Shown here in pieces: positions 8,678-16,764 of a stretch of DNA of 64,000 nt. Under the pieces are notes generated by a model, which worked only from the letters and a program-made list of their open reading frames with translations, did no database searches and was not told the origin of the DNA. Location of the stretch: assembly GCF_017308075.1 (NCBI RefSeq), contig NZ_JAFKFX010000023.1, forward strand, positions 186,001-250,000, written 5' to 3'. The position numbers and the translations under genes are program-made. Origin of the DNA: Allobosea sp. (GTDB lineage Bacteria; Pseudomonadota; Alphaproteobacteria; Rhizobiales; Beijerinckiaceae). The stretch's first letter is position 1. Every line of letters starts with the position of its first letter.

Positions 8678-9802
8678 CTATTCGATGACGATGCGCGGCG
8701 CCGCCCGCACCGGGCCGCTCAGCCCATCCCGGACCTGCCGCGCGATCGCGAGATAGGCTTTCGCATGGGCGCTGTCCGGGTCGCTCGCGACGATCGGTCG
8801 GCCGCCATCGGAGGTCTCGCGGATCGGCATCGCCAGCGGGATCTCGCCGAGGAAGGGCACGCCCTGCCGCTCGGCCTCGTGCCGGGCTCCGCCATGGGCG
8901 AAGATGTCGGAGCGATGGCCGCATTCCGGGCAGACGAAATAGCTCATGTTCTCGACGATGCCGAGGATCGGCACCTCGACCTTCCTGAACATGGCGACGC
9001 CGCGGCGGGCATCGAGCAGAGCGAGGTCCTGCGGCGTCGAGACGATCACGGCGCCGGCGAGCGGGGTCTGCTGCGCCATGGTCAGCTGGGCGTCGCCGGT
9101 GCCGGGCGGCATGTCGACGACCAGCACGTCGAGCTCGCCCCAGGCGACCTCGCGCAGCATCTGGGTGATCGCCGAGATCACCATCGGCCCACGCCAGATC
9201 ATCGGTGTTTCCTCGTCGATCAGGAAGCCGATCGACATGATCTTCAGCCCATAGGCCTCCATCGGCGCGAGCGTGCGCCCGGAGACCAGGCGCGGCTTGC
9301 CGGAGATGCCGAAGATTTTTGGCACCGAGGGGCCGTAGATATCGGCGTCGAGCACGCCGACCTTGAGGCCGAGCGTCGCCAGCGCCACCGCGAGATTGGC
9401 TGTCGTCGTCGATTTGCCGACGCCGCCCTTGCCGCTGGCGACCGCGATGATCTGCTTGACGCCGGGCACGCCGGCGGCCTTCGGCACGGCGCCGCCCGGA
9501 CCGGCCTGCGCCTGGCGGCGGGCCTGGGTCGCGGCCGACGCTCCGGCGGAGGGCGCCTTGTCGGCGGTCAGGCCGACGAGCACCTGCCGTACGCCCGGCA
9601 GGCCGCTGACCGCGCTTTCGGCGGCTTTGCGCACCGGCTCCATCGCCGCCGCCTCGGTCGCGTCGATGCCGATGGCGAAGATGATCTTGCCGTCGTCGAT
9701 CAGGATGTCGCCGATCCGGCCGGAGGCGGCGAGCGATTGCCCGCTCGCCGGCAGCTTCACCAGTTCGAGCGCGCGCAGAATGTCGTTTCGGGAGAGGGCC
9801 AC
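8678..9802 (-). CDS. Mrp/ApbC family iron-sulfur cluster carrier ATPase
   Basis: A 374-residue P-loop ATPase that binds and delivers iron-sulfur clusters. Residues 1-80 form the N-terminal MIP18/DUF59-like domain (DILRALELVKLPASG). The deviant Walker [15 protein letters not shown] is at about 122-134, VDMPPGTGDAQL follows, and a CPEC pair late in the protein is the expected cluster-binding motif. It lies 34 bases downstream of a TusA-like gene in the same direction, probably as an operon. Iron-sulfur supply would suit the iron-rich formate dehydrogenase nearby, but such proteins are general housekeeping factors. Confidence 0.93.
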   Translation of the reverse strand: MALSRNDILRALELVKLPASGQSLAASGRIGDILIDDGKIIFAIGIDATEAAAMEPVRKAAESAVSGLPGVRQVLVGLTADKAPSAGASAATQARRQAQAGPGGAVPKAAGVPGVKQIIAVASGKGGVGKSTTTANLAVALATLGLKVGVLDADIYGPSVPKIFGISGKPRLVSGRTLAPMEAYGLKIMSIGFLIDEETPMIWRGPMVISAITQMLREVAWGELDVLVVDMPPGTGDAQLTMAQQTPLAGAVIVSTPQDLALLDARRGVAMFRKVEVPILGIVENMSYFVCPECGHRSDIFAHGGARHEAERQGVPFLGEIPLAMPIRETSDGGRPIVASDPDSAHAKAYLAIARQVRDGLSGPVRAAPRIVIE

Positions 9803-9836
9803 GGTCGCGGGCTCCGGTTGCTGCAGGCTGGCGGCG

Positions 9837-10067
9837 TCAGGCCGCCGCTTTGCGGATATGGAAGACGAGCAGACCGTCCTCGGCGCTGCTTTGCTCGATG
9901 CTGTCGCCGGTCTCGCGCATCAGGTTCGGGATGTCGATCGCGGCCATCGGATCGGTGCATTCGACCAGGAAGAGCGCGCCGGGCTCGGCCCCTTTCAGCG
10001 CCTTGCGGACGCGCAGGGCGGGGAGGGGGCATTTGAGGCCCCGCAGGTTGAGCGGGATCGAGGTCAT
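9837..10067 (-). CDS. TusA/YeeD-like sulfur carrier protein
   Basis: A 76-residue protein with the family signature RGLKCPLPALRVRKAL; Cys13 is the expected persulfide-carrying residue. TusA-like proteins move sulfur between cysteine desulfurases and tRNA thiolation, molybdenum cofactor or other pathways. The start at 10067 gives the normal family length; an upstream ATG at 10094 is possible. Its direct position before the Mrp-type gene suggests a sulfur/iron-sulfur delivery operon. A link to FdhD-mediated cofactor sulfuration is plausible but only inferred. Confidence 0.88.
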   Translation of the reverse strand: MTSIPLNLRGLKCPLPALRVRKALKGAEPGALFLVECTDPMAAIDIPNLMRETGDSIEQSSAEDGLLVFHIRKAAA

Positions 10068-10203
10068 CGGCGCAGCCTGTCGAAAACGATGCATCTCATA
10101 TGACGGCTTTTCGTGCCGGGGCAACTGCGGCCCTTCAACGCTCCGCCGTGGCGAAGTGCTGCGAGTGCCTTGCCAAGGCCGCAAGCTGCGACATGATCGC
10201 GGC

Positions 10204-11481
10204 ATGAGAACGCTTTGGACCGCCCTTTTCGCGCTGCTCACCCTCCTGTCTGCCGCCACCTCCGCCCAGGAACTGCGCGGCCATGGCGGCCCGGTGCGGG
10301 CGGTCGCCGTCGCCCCCGATGGCGGGCGGGCGCTGACCGGCTCCTTCGACCAGTCGGCGATTCTCTGGAACCTTGGTGCCGGAAGCGCCGAGACGGTGCT
10401 GCGCTTCCATCAGGGCGCGATCAATGCCGCGGTTGCGATCAAGGGGATCGGCTTCGCCACCGGCGGCGAGGACGGCAAGATCGCGCTCTGGCAGGGCGCA
10501 GCCGCCGAGCCGGCGAAGGTCTTTGACGGGCACAAGGGGCAGGTCGCGGCGCTGGCGCTTTCGCCGGACGGCACGCGGCTCGCTTCCGCCTCCTGGGACG
10601 AGACGGTGCGGATCACCGCGCTCGCCGATGGCGCAGTGCGGGTGCTCGAAGGCCACAAGGGGCCGGTCAACGGCGTCGCCTTCCTGCCGGGGGGCGGGCT
10701 CGTCTCCTCGGGCTATGATGCGAGTTTGCGGATCTGGCCGGCCGAAGGCGGCGTGCCTGTCGTCGTCACCGTGCCGGCGCCGATGAACGGTGTCGTCGTC
10801 GCGCCCGATGGCGAGATCGCGGTCGCCGCCGCCGATGGCCGGCTGCGCCTGTTCGGGCCGGATGGTTCGGCGCGGGCCGAGATCTCAATCGGCGAGACAC
10901 CGCTGATCGCGCTCGCCATCTCCGCCGATGGCGCGACGATCGCGGTCGGCGGGCTGCGCGGCCAGGTCGCCCTGATCGAGCGCCAGACGCGGGCGATCCG
11001 CGCCACCCTGATCGGGCCGGGCCTGCCGGTCTGGTCGCTCGCCTTTCTGCCCGATGGGCGTGAGCTCCTCTCCGGCGGGGCCGACCGGCTGGTCAGGCGC
11101 TGGAATGCGGTGACCGGCGAGCATGTCGGCACGGTCGTGCCGCGGGCCGGGGAGGATGCGCTCGCGGCCTTCAAGGGCGAGCGCGGCGCCGAGGTCTTCC
11201 GCGCCTGCGCCGCCTGTCACACCCTGACGCCTGCCGATGGCAACCGCGCCGGACCGACGCTGCACGGCATCTTCGGCCGCCGCATCGCCACCGCCCCGGG
11301 CTATGCCTTCTCGGCGGCGCTGAAGGGCATGGACATCGTCTGGAGCAAGGAGACGGTGTCCAGATTGTTCGAACTCGGCCCCAATGCCTACACGCCCGGC
11401 ACCAAGATGCCCGAGCAGACCATCGGCTCGGCGGCCGATCGGCAGGCGCTGGTCGATTGGCTTGAGAAGGTCACGCGCTGA
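10204..11481 (+). CDS. Secreted WD40-repeat protein fused to cytochrome c
   Basis: A 425-residue protein with a Sec signal peptide (residues 1-21, cleavage after TSA or SAQ). A beta-propeller of about seven WD40-like repeats spans residues 24-320 (LRGHGGPVRAVAVAPDG, FDGHKGQVAALALSPDG and similar). A class I cytochrome c domain follows: heme motif CAACH at residues 335-339 and the likely distal ligand Met402 in TKMPEQT. The propeller may be a docking platform for an electron-transfer partner in the periplasm. The ORF opens far upstream; the ATG at 10204 is chosen because it begins the signal peptide. Confidence 0.85.
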   Translation: MRTLWTALFALLTLLSAATSAQELRGHGGPVRAVAVAPDGGRALTGSFDQSAILWNLGAGSAETVLRFHQGAINAAVAIKGIGFATGGEDGKIALWQGAAAEPAKVFDGHKGQVAALALSPDGTRLASASWDETVRITALADGAVRVLEGHKGPVNGVAFLPGGGLVSSGYDASLRIWPAEGGVPVVVTVPAPMNGVVVAPDGEIAVAAADGRLRLFGPDGSARAEISIGETPLIALAISADGATIAVGGLRGQVALIERQTRAIRATLIGPGLPVWSLAFLPDGRELLSGGADRLVRRWNAVTGEHVGTVVPRAGEDALAAFKGERGAEVFRACAACHTLTPADGNRAGPTLHGIFGRRIATAPGYAFSAALKGMDIVWSKETVSRLFELGPNAYTPGTKMPEQTIGSAADRQALVDWLEKVTR

Positions 11482-11490
11482 GCAAAAGAA

Positions 11491-11512
11491 AAGGCGGCCC
11501 TCAGGCCGCCTT
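11491..11512. terminator. Bidirectional hairpin terminator between WD40-cytochrome c gene and minE
   Basis: A perfect 9-bp stem AAGGCGGCC / GGCCGCCTT with loop CTCA. A-rich and T-rich flanks lie on both sides, so it can serve both convergent genes. It overlaps the last codons of minE, whose stop is at 11501-11503. Confidence 0.7.
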
Positions 11513-11764
11513 CTTGCCCGCATCGAACGGGATCTCGATGTCGACGGCGAGGGTCGAGACCTTGGCGCCGCGCTCCATTTTGACGGTGACCTTCTCGTCG
11601 TCGATCTGCACATGCTTGGCGATGACGCGCAGGATCTCTTCGCGCAGCTTGGTGACGAGATCGGAACCGCCGACCGTGGCGCGTTCATGGGCGAGCAGCA
11701 CCTGCAGCCGATCGCGCGCGGCAGGGGCCGACTGGGAGCGGGAAAACAGGCGACGGAAGTTCAT
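11501..11764 (-). CDS. minE: Cell division topological specificity factor MinE
   Basis: An 87-residue protein that stimulates MinD ATPase and drives the oscillation restricting division to mid-cell. It has the amphipathic membrane-targeting N-terminus MNFRRLFSR, the contact helix [13 protein letters not shown], then the topological domain with [13 protein letters not shown]. Normal length. Its ATG overlaps the minD stop by four bases. Last gene of minCDE. Confidence 0.96.
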   Translation of the reverse strand: MNFRRLFSRSQSAPAARDRLQVLLAHERATVGGSDLVTKLREEILRVIAKHVQIDDEKVTVKMERGAKVSTLAVDIEIPFDAGKKAA

Positions 11765-12576
11765 GCCGCTTTCCTTCCGAAGATCTTGCCGAAGAAGCTG
11801 CGCTTCTCGCCGGGGACGGCGACCGGCAGGGCCTCGCCCTTGAGGCGACGGGCCGCCTCGAAATAGGCGATTGCCGGAGCGCTGCGATTGTCGGCCAGCG
11901 TGACGGGCGAGCCGACATTGGAGGCGCGCAGCACGTCCATGCTTTCCGGAATGATGCCGAGCAGCGGGATCGAGAGGATCTCGAGGACGTCGTCGACCTT
12001 CAGCATGTCGCCGCGCTCGGCCCGGACCGGGTCGTAGCGGGTGAGCAGCAGGTGCTTCTCCATGCGCTCGCCGTTCTCGGCCTTCAGCGTCTTGGAATCG
12101 AGCAGGCCGATGATGCGGTCGGAATCGCGCACCGAGGAGACTTCCGGATTGGTCACGACGATGGCGACGTCGGCATGGCGCATGGCGAGTGTCGCGCCGC
12201 GCTCGATGCCGGCCGGGCTGTCGCAGATCACCCAGTCGAAGGCGGATTTCAGGGCTGCGATGACCTTCTCGACGCCTTCCTGCGTGAGATTGTCCTTGTC
12301 GCGGGTCTGGGAGGCCGCGAGCAGGTAGAGCGTCTCGACCCGCTTGTCGCGGATCAGCGCCTGCGCCAGCTTGGCTTCGCCCTGGATCACGTTGACGAGG
12401 TCGTAGACCACCCGCCGTTCGGCCCCCATGACGAGGTCGAGATTGCGCAGGCCGACGTCGAAATCGACGACCACGACCTTCTCGCCGTTTTGCGCGAGGG
12501 CGGCGCCGAGCGCGGCGGAGGAGGTCGTTTTGCCGACGCCGCCCTTGCCCGATGTGACTACGATGACCTTGCCCAT
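11761..12576 (-). CDS. minD: Septum site-determining ATPase MinD
   Basis: A 271-residue membrane-associated ATPase. The deviant Walker [13 protein letters not shown] follows the N-terminal strand [21 protein letters not shown] and the aspartate-rich [12 protein letters not shown] are present, and the C-terminal amphipathic membrane-targeting helix reads [14 protein letters not shown]. The start at 12576 is set by GGGAGAGG just upstream; the frame extends 11 codons further without a ribosome site. It sits between minC and minE. Confidence 0.97.
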   Translation of the reverse strand: MGKVIVVTSGKGGVGKTTSSAALGAALAQNGEKVVVVDFDVGLRNLDLVMGAERRVVYDLVNVIQGEAKLAQALIRDKRVETLYLLAASQTRDKDNLTQEGVEKVIAALKSAFDWVICDSPAGIERGATLAMRHADVAIVVTNPEVSSVRDSDRIIGLLDSKTLKAENGERMEKHLLLTRYDPVRAERGDMLKVDDVLEILSIPLLGIIPESMDVLRASNVGSPVTLADNRSAPAIAYFEAARRLKGEALPVAVPGEKRSFFGKIFGRKAA

Positions 12577-12610
12577 GGACCTCTCCCGTTGATGTGGATG
12601 CGCCGTCATT

Positions 12611-13363
12611 TCAGGCGAGTGCTCCGACCTTGAACGTTTCGCCTTCCAGCCAGAACTGGACGGTCTTGCCGTGGAGGTCGGCCTCCAGGTCCTCGGCCGT
12701 CTTGTAGTAGCCGTCGATTGCGACGAGCTCGGCTTCGAGCTTGCGGCAGAAGATGCGCGCCGAGGCGTTGCCCATCGTGCCGGCCATAGCCCGTCCGCGG
12801 AGCGTGCCGTAGATATGGATCGAGCCGCCGGCGATGACTTCGGCCCCCGATGCGACCGAGCCGACGATGGTCACGTCGCCTTCGGTGAAGATGATCGACT
12901 GCCCCGAGCGCACCGGCTGGGTGATGACGATCGAAGGCGTCGCCTTCACGGGCTGCGGCTCGGCGGGAACCAACTCTTCTGCAGACTCGGCGCTTTCGAC
13001 GACCACGGCTTCCTTCGCCTCCTCGGCGGCCGGAGCCTCGAAATCCGCAGCCTCGCGCCCGCCGGACATGGCCGGCGGCAGATCCGGGCTGAGCCAGGAC
13101 GGCCGCGCGCCCTCGATGCCCATGATCCGTACCTTGCGCGCCGAAAGCTGGGCGACCAGATCGCGCAGCTGCTGGCGGTCGATCTCGAGGCCTTCGACGT
13201 CGAGCACCACCGGCCGCCGCAGGAAGAAGCCGGCGGAGCGGGCGGCGAGATCGTCGAGCCGCGTCAGCCAATCCTCGAAGGGCAGCTCCGGGTTCAGCGT
13301 CAGCGCGAGATAGGATCGCCCCTTGAGGCGTATCGGCCGAGATTGGGTTAACACGTTGGTCAT
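12611..13363 (-). CDS. minC: Septum site-determining protein MinC
   Basis: The FtsZ inhibitor of the Min system, 250 residues. The N-terminal domain (about 1-105) is followed by an acidic, alanine-rich linker (EAPAAEEAKEAVVVESAESA, about 125-145) and the C-terminal beta-helix domain with IIFTEGDVTIVGSVASGAEV and GSIHIYGTLRGRA, which binds MinD. The ATG at 13363 gives MTNVLTQSRPIRLKG, the family-like start. TTAA half sites upstream suggest cell-cycle control by CtrA. Confidence 0.95.
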   Translation of the reverse strand: MTNVLTQSRPIRLKGRSYLALTLNPELPFEDWLTRLDDLAARSAGFFLRRPVVLDVEGLEIDRQQLRDLVAQLSARKVRIMGIEGARPSWLSPDLPPAMSGGREAADFEAPAAEEAKEAVVVESAESAEELVPAEPQPVKATPSIVITQPVRSGQSIIFTEGDVTIVGSVASGAEVIAGGSIHIYGTLRGRAMAGTMGNASARIFCRKLEAELVAIDGYYKTAEDLEADLHGKTVQFWLEGETFKVGALA

Positions 13364-13810
13364 CTTGGTTAATTTTGCGTTTCCCGGATGTAGCCAGGGA
13401 ATGGTTAACAAGCGGTAAAACATTCGCCGCTGCCCCATCGGAACAGGCGTGGCGGAAATTGTACGGCGAGCGGAAAATCCCTTTCCGATCATGGCGTTGG
13501 GAAATGTCTGCGCGCTGTTGAAAACCCGCTTTGGCGGGTAGGAGGCCTGGCCGGCCGGCGGTCCGCAGGGGGCGTCCCTGAGCGCGGCCGATCGGGCGGT
13601 CTGGCCGTCCGGAAGCCCGATTTTGCGGGCGTGGCGCGTCCTTGGAGGGGCGCGATCGGGCGCGCTCGGAACGGCGGTCGAGTCGGGACGGCGCATCGGC
13701 CGATTCGCGTGCGTGGCAGGCTTGCAAGCCGCGCGGCGATCGACCGCCCCTGCAGGTGGCGGACAAGGGCGTGCAGAGCGGCTATCTCCGCGGATCGATC
13801 GGAGAGAGCG
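13364..13810. other. Intergenic region between minC and the nucleotidyltransferase gene
   Basis: About 447 bases without a convincing gene. It holds the divergent promoter zone: a CtrA-like site near 13405-13419 on the minC side, a 6-bp hairpin ACCCGC-TTTG-GCGGGT at 13524-13539, and the ribosome site GGAGAGAG before 13811. The rest is GC-rich sequence in which I see no further structure. Confidence 0.6.
13405..13419 (-). promoter_or_regulatory. Candidate CtrA-binding site upstream of minC
   Basis: TTAA-N7-TAAA on the plus strand (TTTA-N7-TTAA toward minC), one base off the alphaproteobacterial CtrA consensus TTAA-N7-TTAA. It starts 42 bases upstream of the minC ATG. Two further TTAA half sites lie at about 13348 and 13369. 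CtrA control of min genes is known in Sinorhizobium; binding here is inferred. Confidence 0.5.
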
Positions 13811-14554
13811 ATGTTTGCAGGATGCCCCACCCCGTCAGAGGCGCTCGCCGTGGCTCAGGCGGTGTTCGCCTCGCGTTATGCCGGCGCCGCATTCGCCTTC
13901 GCCGCGGGTTCGATCATGCGCGGCGAGGGCACGCGCCTCTCCGATCTCGACCTCGTGGTCCTCTACGACCAGCTTGAGGCGGCCTGGCGCGAATCGTTCC
14001 TGGCCGAGGGTATCCCGGTCGAGGCCTTCGTCCATGACCGCGAGACGCTGGGCTGGTTCATCGAGACCGATATCGCGCAGGGCAATCCCAGCCTGCTGCA
14101 TATGATCGCCGAAGGTGTGGTCATCGGCGACGCTCGCGACCGCGCAGCCGCTCTGCAGCGGGATGTCGCGCGACGGCTTGCCGAGGGGCCGCCGCGCCTG
14201 CCGCCCGCCAGGCTCAACGTCCTGCGCTATGAGATCACCGACGCCATCGACGATCTGCGTGGCGAAAGGAGCCCGGCCGAAACCCTGGCGATCGGCGCCA
14301 TGCTGTATCCGCGCCTGGTCGAGCTCGCCCTGCGCCGGCGTGGGCGCTGGAACGGAGCCGGGAAATGGGGGCCGCGCCGGCTCGCCGAGGCGGATGCCGG
14401 CCTCGCCGGGCGCTGCGACGCCGCCTTTCGCGCCCTTTTCGCGGCTGGCGCCTGCGAAGAGGTTATCGCCCTGGCCGAGGAGGAGCTGGCGCCTCATGGC
14501 GGACGCCTGTTCGATGGCGATTACCGCCGCGCTTCTCCGCTCTGCCGCGCCTAG
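13811..14554 (+). CDS. Nucleotidyltransferase-fold protein
   Basis: A 247-residue protein with a minimal nucleotidyltransferase (Pol-beta) active site: GSIMRGEGTRLSDLDLVV at about 33-50, where Gly33-Ser34 and the pair Asp45/Asp47 would bind metal and nucleotide. The C-terminal half is helical, as in aminoglycoside adenylyltransferase-like or MNT/HEPN-type proteins, but no partner toxin gene is visible. The ATG at 13811 follows a good GGAGAGAG site. It is convergent with the polyferredoxin gene and has no evident operon. Substrate unknown. Confidence 0.75.
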   Translation: MFAGCPTPSEALAVAQAVFASRYAGAAFAFAAGSIMRGEGTRLSDLDLVVLYDQLEAAWRESFLAEGIPVEAFVHDRETLGWFIETDIAQGNPSLLHMIAEGVVIGDARDRAAALQRDVARRLAEGPPRLPPARLNVLRYEITDAIDDLRGERSPAETLAIGAMLYPRLVELALRRRGRWNGAGKWGPRRLAEADAGLAGRCDAAFRALFAAGACEEVIALAEEELAPHGGRLFDGDYRRASPLCRA

Positions 14555-14595
14555 ATTTGGCTGTCCCGTGGGCCGGAGCGTGCTATCAGGCTGGC

Positions 14596-16635
14596 CTATT
14601 GCAGCGGATCCTCGCCGCGTTCGGCGCGCTCGCGCAGATAATCGTCGGTGGTGCGCACCGGCGGGCGCTGCGGCGCCAGATGCGGGTCGAAGCTCTCATT
14701 GACCACGACCTCGACCCGGCAATCCTCGCACATGCGCAGGATCGAGGCGCGCTTGGCGCCTTCGCCGGCGAACATCCAGTGCCGGTTTTCCAGTTTGGCG
14801 GCGATCTTCTCGATCGTGCTCTTGACCCCGAAAGCCTTGCCGCAGGCGATGCAGTGGAATGGCTCCTCCTGCTTCAGGACCCTGCGGCCGGCCTTCCAGG
14901 CGTCGAAATCGATTTGCGGCGCGAGCGTGATCACCTTTTCCGGGCAGGTCGCGGCGCAGAGCCCGCATTGCACGCAGAGATCTTCCTGGAAGCTCAGCGT
15001 CGGCCGTTCGGGATCGTCGCCGAGCGCGCCGACCGGGCAGGCCGAGACGCAGGCGAGGCAGAGCGTGCAGCCATCGGTGTCGAGATTGACTGTGCCGAAG
15101 GGCGCGCGGGCCGGCATCGCCACGCTGCCGGCCGGCTCGGGAGCCGCGGCGTGCAGTTCCTCGACGATCTGGCGCAGCAGCGGCCGACCGTCGCCCATCG
15201 GCCGGAACCGGGCCGGCTGCGGCGCGACCCGGCCGGGCAGGATGCTGGCGAGGGCTGCGCCGAGCGCCTCGGGGTCGTCGGTTTCGATCAGCGCCGCGCG
15301 CGCCTCGCCGAAGCCGAGTGCGTCGGAGAGCGCATTGGCATAGTCGAGATTGCGCTGGAGGCCCGAAAGGTCGTGCTTCGGCTTCGCCCGCGAGAGCACG
15401 CGCACCGCCGCGGCCCCGAAGGCGAGCGCGGCCGCGAAGCTCTCCATGCCGAGCTGGGTCGTCTCGTTGACGCGCAGCGGCAGGACGCGCGCCGGCAGGC
15501 CGTCGCCATGGCGGGCGAGGGCGTCGATCAAGGGTTCGCCATGCTCGGCGTCGTGCAGCAGCAGAATGGCGTCCTCGCCGCCGGCCTCGGCATAGGTGAC
15601 GAGCAAAGTGCGCAGTTTGCGCAGCAGCGCGTCGGTCGGCGGCAGGGCGTAGGTCACCGCGCCGGTCGGGCAGACCGCGGCGCAGGCGCCGCAGCCGGCG
15701 CAGATCTCCGCGGAAATCGCGACATGGTCGCCGGCGGGGCTGATCGCGCCGGTCGGGCAGAGCTCGAGGCAGCGCGTGCAGCCGGTCCGGCTGGCGCGCG
15801 AATGGGCGCAGAGCCCCTCGTCCAGGGCGACATAGCGTGGCTTGTCGAATTCGCCGACGAGCTGGCTCGCGGCGAAGATCAGGCGCTCGACCGCGGCAGG
15901 ATCGCGCGGGTCGGCACGCAGATAGCCGGCGCGCAGATCTCCGGCGGGAAAGAGCGGGGTGCCGCCGCTGATGTCGATGACGACGTCGCAATGCGAGACC
16001 GCCCCGTTGCGCGGGGCCTCGAAGACCAGCCTGGCCCGCGAGGAGGGGGAGGGGGCGGCATAGTCGTCGACGCTGAGCTCGAAGGCGCCGAGCCAGCCGG
16101 TCGCGCGGCCGATCGTCCCCTTCAGCACCGGGAAATTGTCGAGCCGCGGCGGCGCGATCTCGCCCGGCCGCGTCAGCAGCACGGTGACGTCGAGATGCTC
16201 GGCGAGGCGCTGCGCCAGCGCGATCGCGCCGTCGTCGCGGCCATAGATCAGCGCCACGCCCTTGCTGGTGAGCGTGGTGAAGCTGGCCGGCGGCAGCGGC
16301 TCGCTCGCGGCGGCGAGCAGCGCCGCCATTTTCGGGCCGGCGGATTTCGCCTCCCGCGACCAGCCGGCGGCCTCCCGGATATTGGCGAAGACGAGGTCGC
16401 CGGCGTAATCGAGATCGGCTGCGACCTCCTCGAACAACGGCGCCTCCTGGGTGCAGGCGACGGTGATCGCCTCGCTCTTGGCGAGCATGTCCTGGAAGCG
16501 TTCGATCTGGCTGCGGCAGAGATGACGGTGCTGGCTGATGCCGGCGCCCTTGCAGCCGCGCTGCAGGGCGGCGCCGTCGAGCGGCATCGTATCCTCGCAC
16601 GAGCAGACCATCAGCGTGCGTGCGACTTCGGTCAT
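14596..16635 (-). CDS. Polyferredoxin with HdrA-like N-terminus, formate dehydrogenase cluster
   Basis: A 679-residue cytoplasmic iron-sulfur protein. Residues 1-95 (CSCEDTM, HLCRSQIERF, ACTQEAPLF) recall the N-terminal segment of heterodisulfide reductase HdrA. A first ferredoxin module has Cys276/286/289/293 and 312/315/318/322. A middle segment (about 340-420) resembles an MvhD-type fold in layout only. A second ferredoxin module has Cys523/526/529/533 and 554/557/560/564. A C-terminal unit has CIAC at 595-598 and CEDC at 636-639. Up to four [4Fe-4S] clusters plus one further metal site are expected. It is transcribed divergently from the accessory and formate dehydrogenase genes, which suggests an electron-transfer role with them; partners are unknown. 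Confidence 0.85.
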   Translation of the reverse strand: MTEVARTLMVCSCEDTMPLDGAALQRGCKGAGISQHRHLCRSQIERFQDMLAKSEAITVACTQEAPLFEEVAADLDYAGDLVFANIREAAGWSREAKSAGPKMAALLAAASEPLPPASFTTLTSKGVALIYGRDDGAIALAQRLAEHLDVTVLLTRPGEIAPPRLDNFPVLKGTIGRATGWLGAFELSVDDYAAPSPSSRARLVFEAPRNGAVSHCDVVIDISGGTPLFPAGDLRAGYLRADPRDPAAVERLIFAASQLVGEFDKPRYVALDEGLCAHSRASRTGCTRCLELCPTGAISPAGDHVAISAEICAGCGACAAVCPTGAVTYALPPTDALLRKLRTLLVTYAEAGGEDAILLLHDAEHGEPLIDALARHGDGLPARVLPLRVNETTQLGMESFAAALAFGAAAVRVLSRAKPKHDLSGLQRNLDYANALSDALGFGEARAALIETDDPEALGAALASILPGRVAPQPARFRPMGDGRPLLRQIVEELHAAAPEPAGSVAMPARAPFGTVNLDTDGCTLCLACVSACPVGALGDDPERPTLSFQEDLCVQCGLCAATCPEKVITLAPQIDFDAWKAGRRVLKQEEPFHCIACGKAFGVKSTIEKIAAKLENRHWMFAGEGAKRASILRMCEDCRVEVVVNESFDPHLAPQRPPVRTTDDYLRERAERGEDPLQ

Positions 16636-16682
16636 CGGGGCCGTATTCCTCGAAAGCTGGCGAGCGCGTCTTTCGTCGCCCT

Positions 16683-16712
16683 TGCGATAATTCATGCTTA
16701 TATGGAATTGGA
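16683..16712. promoter_or_regulatory. AT-rich divergent promoter region with imperfect dyad
   Basis: A short AT-rich island in GC-rich surroundings between the polyferredoxin gene and the ligase-like gene. It contains ATTCAT-N6-ATGGAAT, an inverted repeat with one inserted base, and is the natural site for divergent promoters and an operator. No regulator can be assigned. Confidence 0.4.
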
Positions 16713-16764
16713 ACGACTCCAAAGAAGCAAGCCCGCTTCGAGCGGTCTCGGGGATGCGGGAGAG

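Noticed and set aside
13489-13830. Minus-strand ORF of 113 codons in the minC upstream gap
   Set aside because: Arginine/proline-rich composition, no ribosome site and overlap with the promoter zone.
14365-16764. Long 5' extension of the ligase-like frame
   Set aside because: It lies antisense to the polyferredoxin gene; the true start is an ATG at 16765 with a ribosome site.
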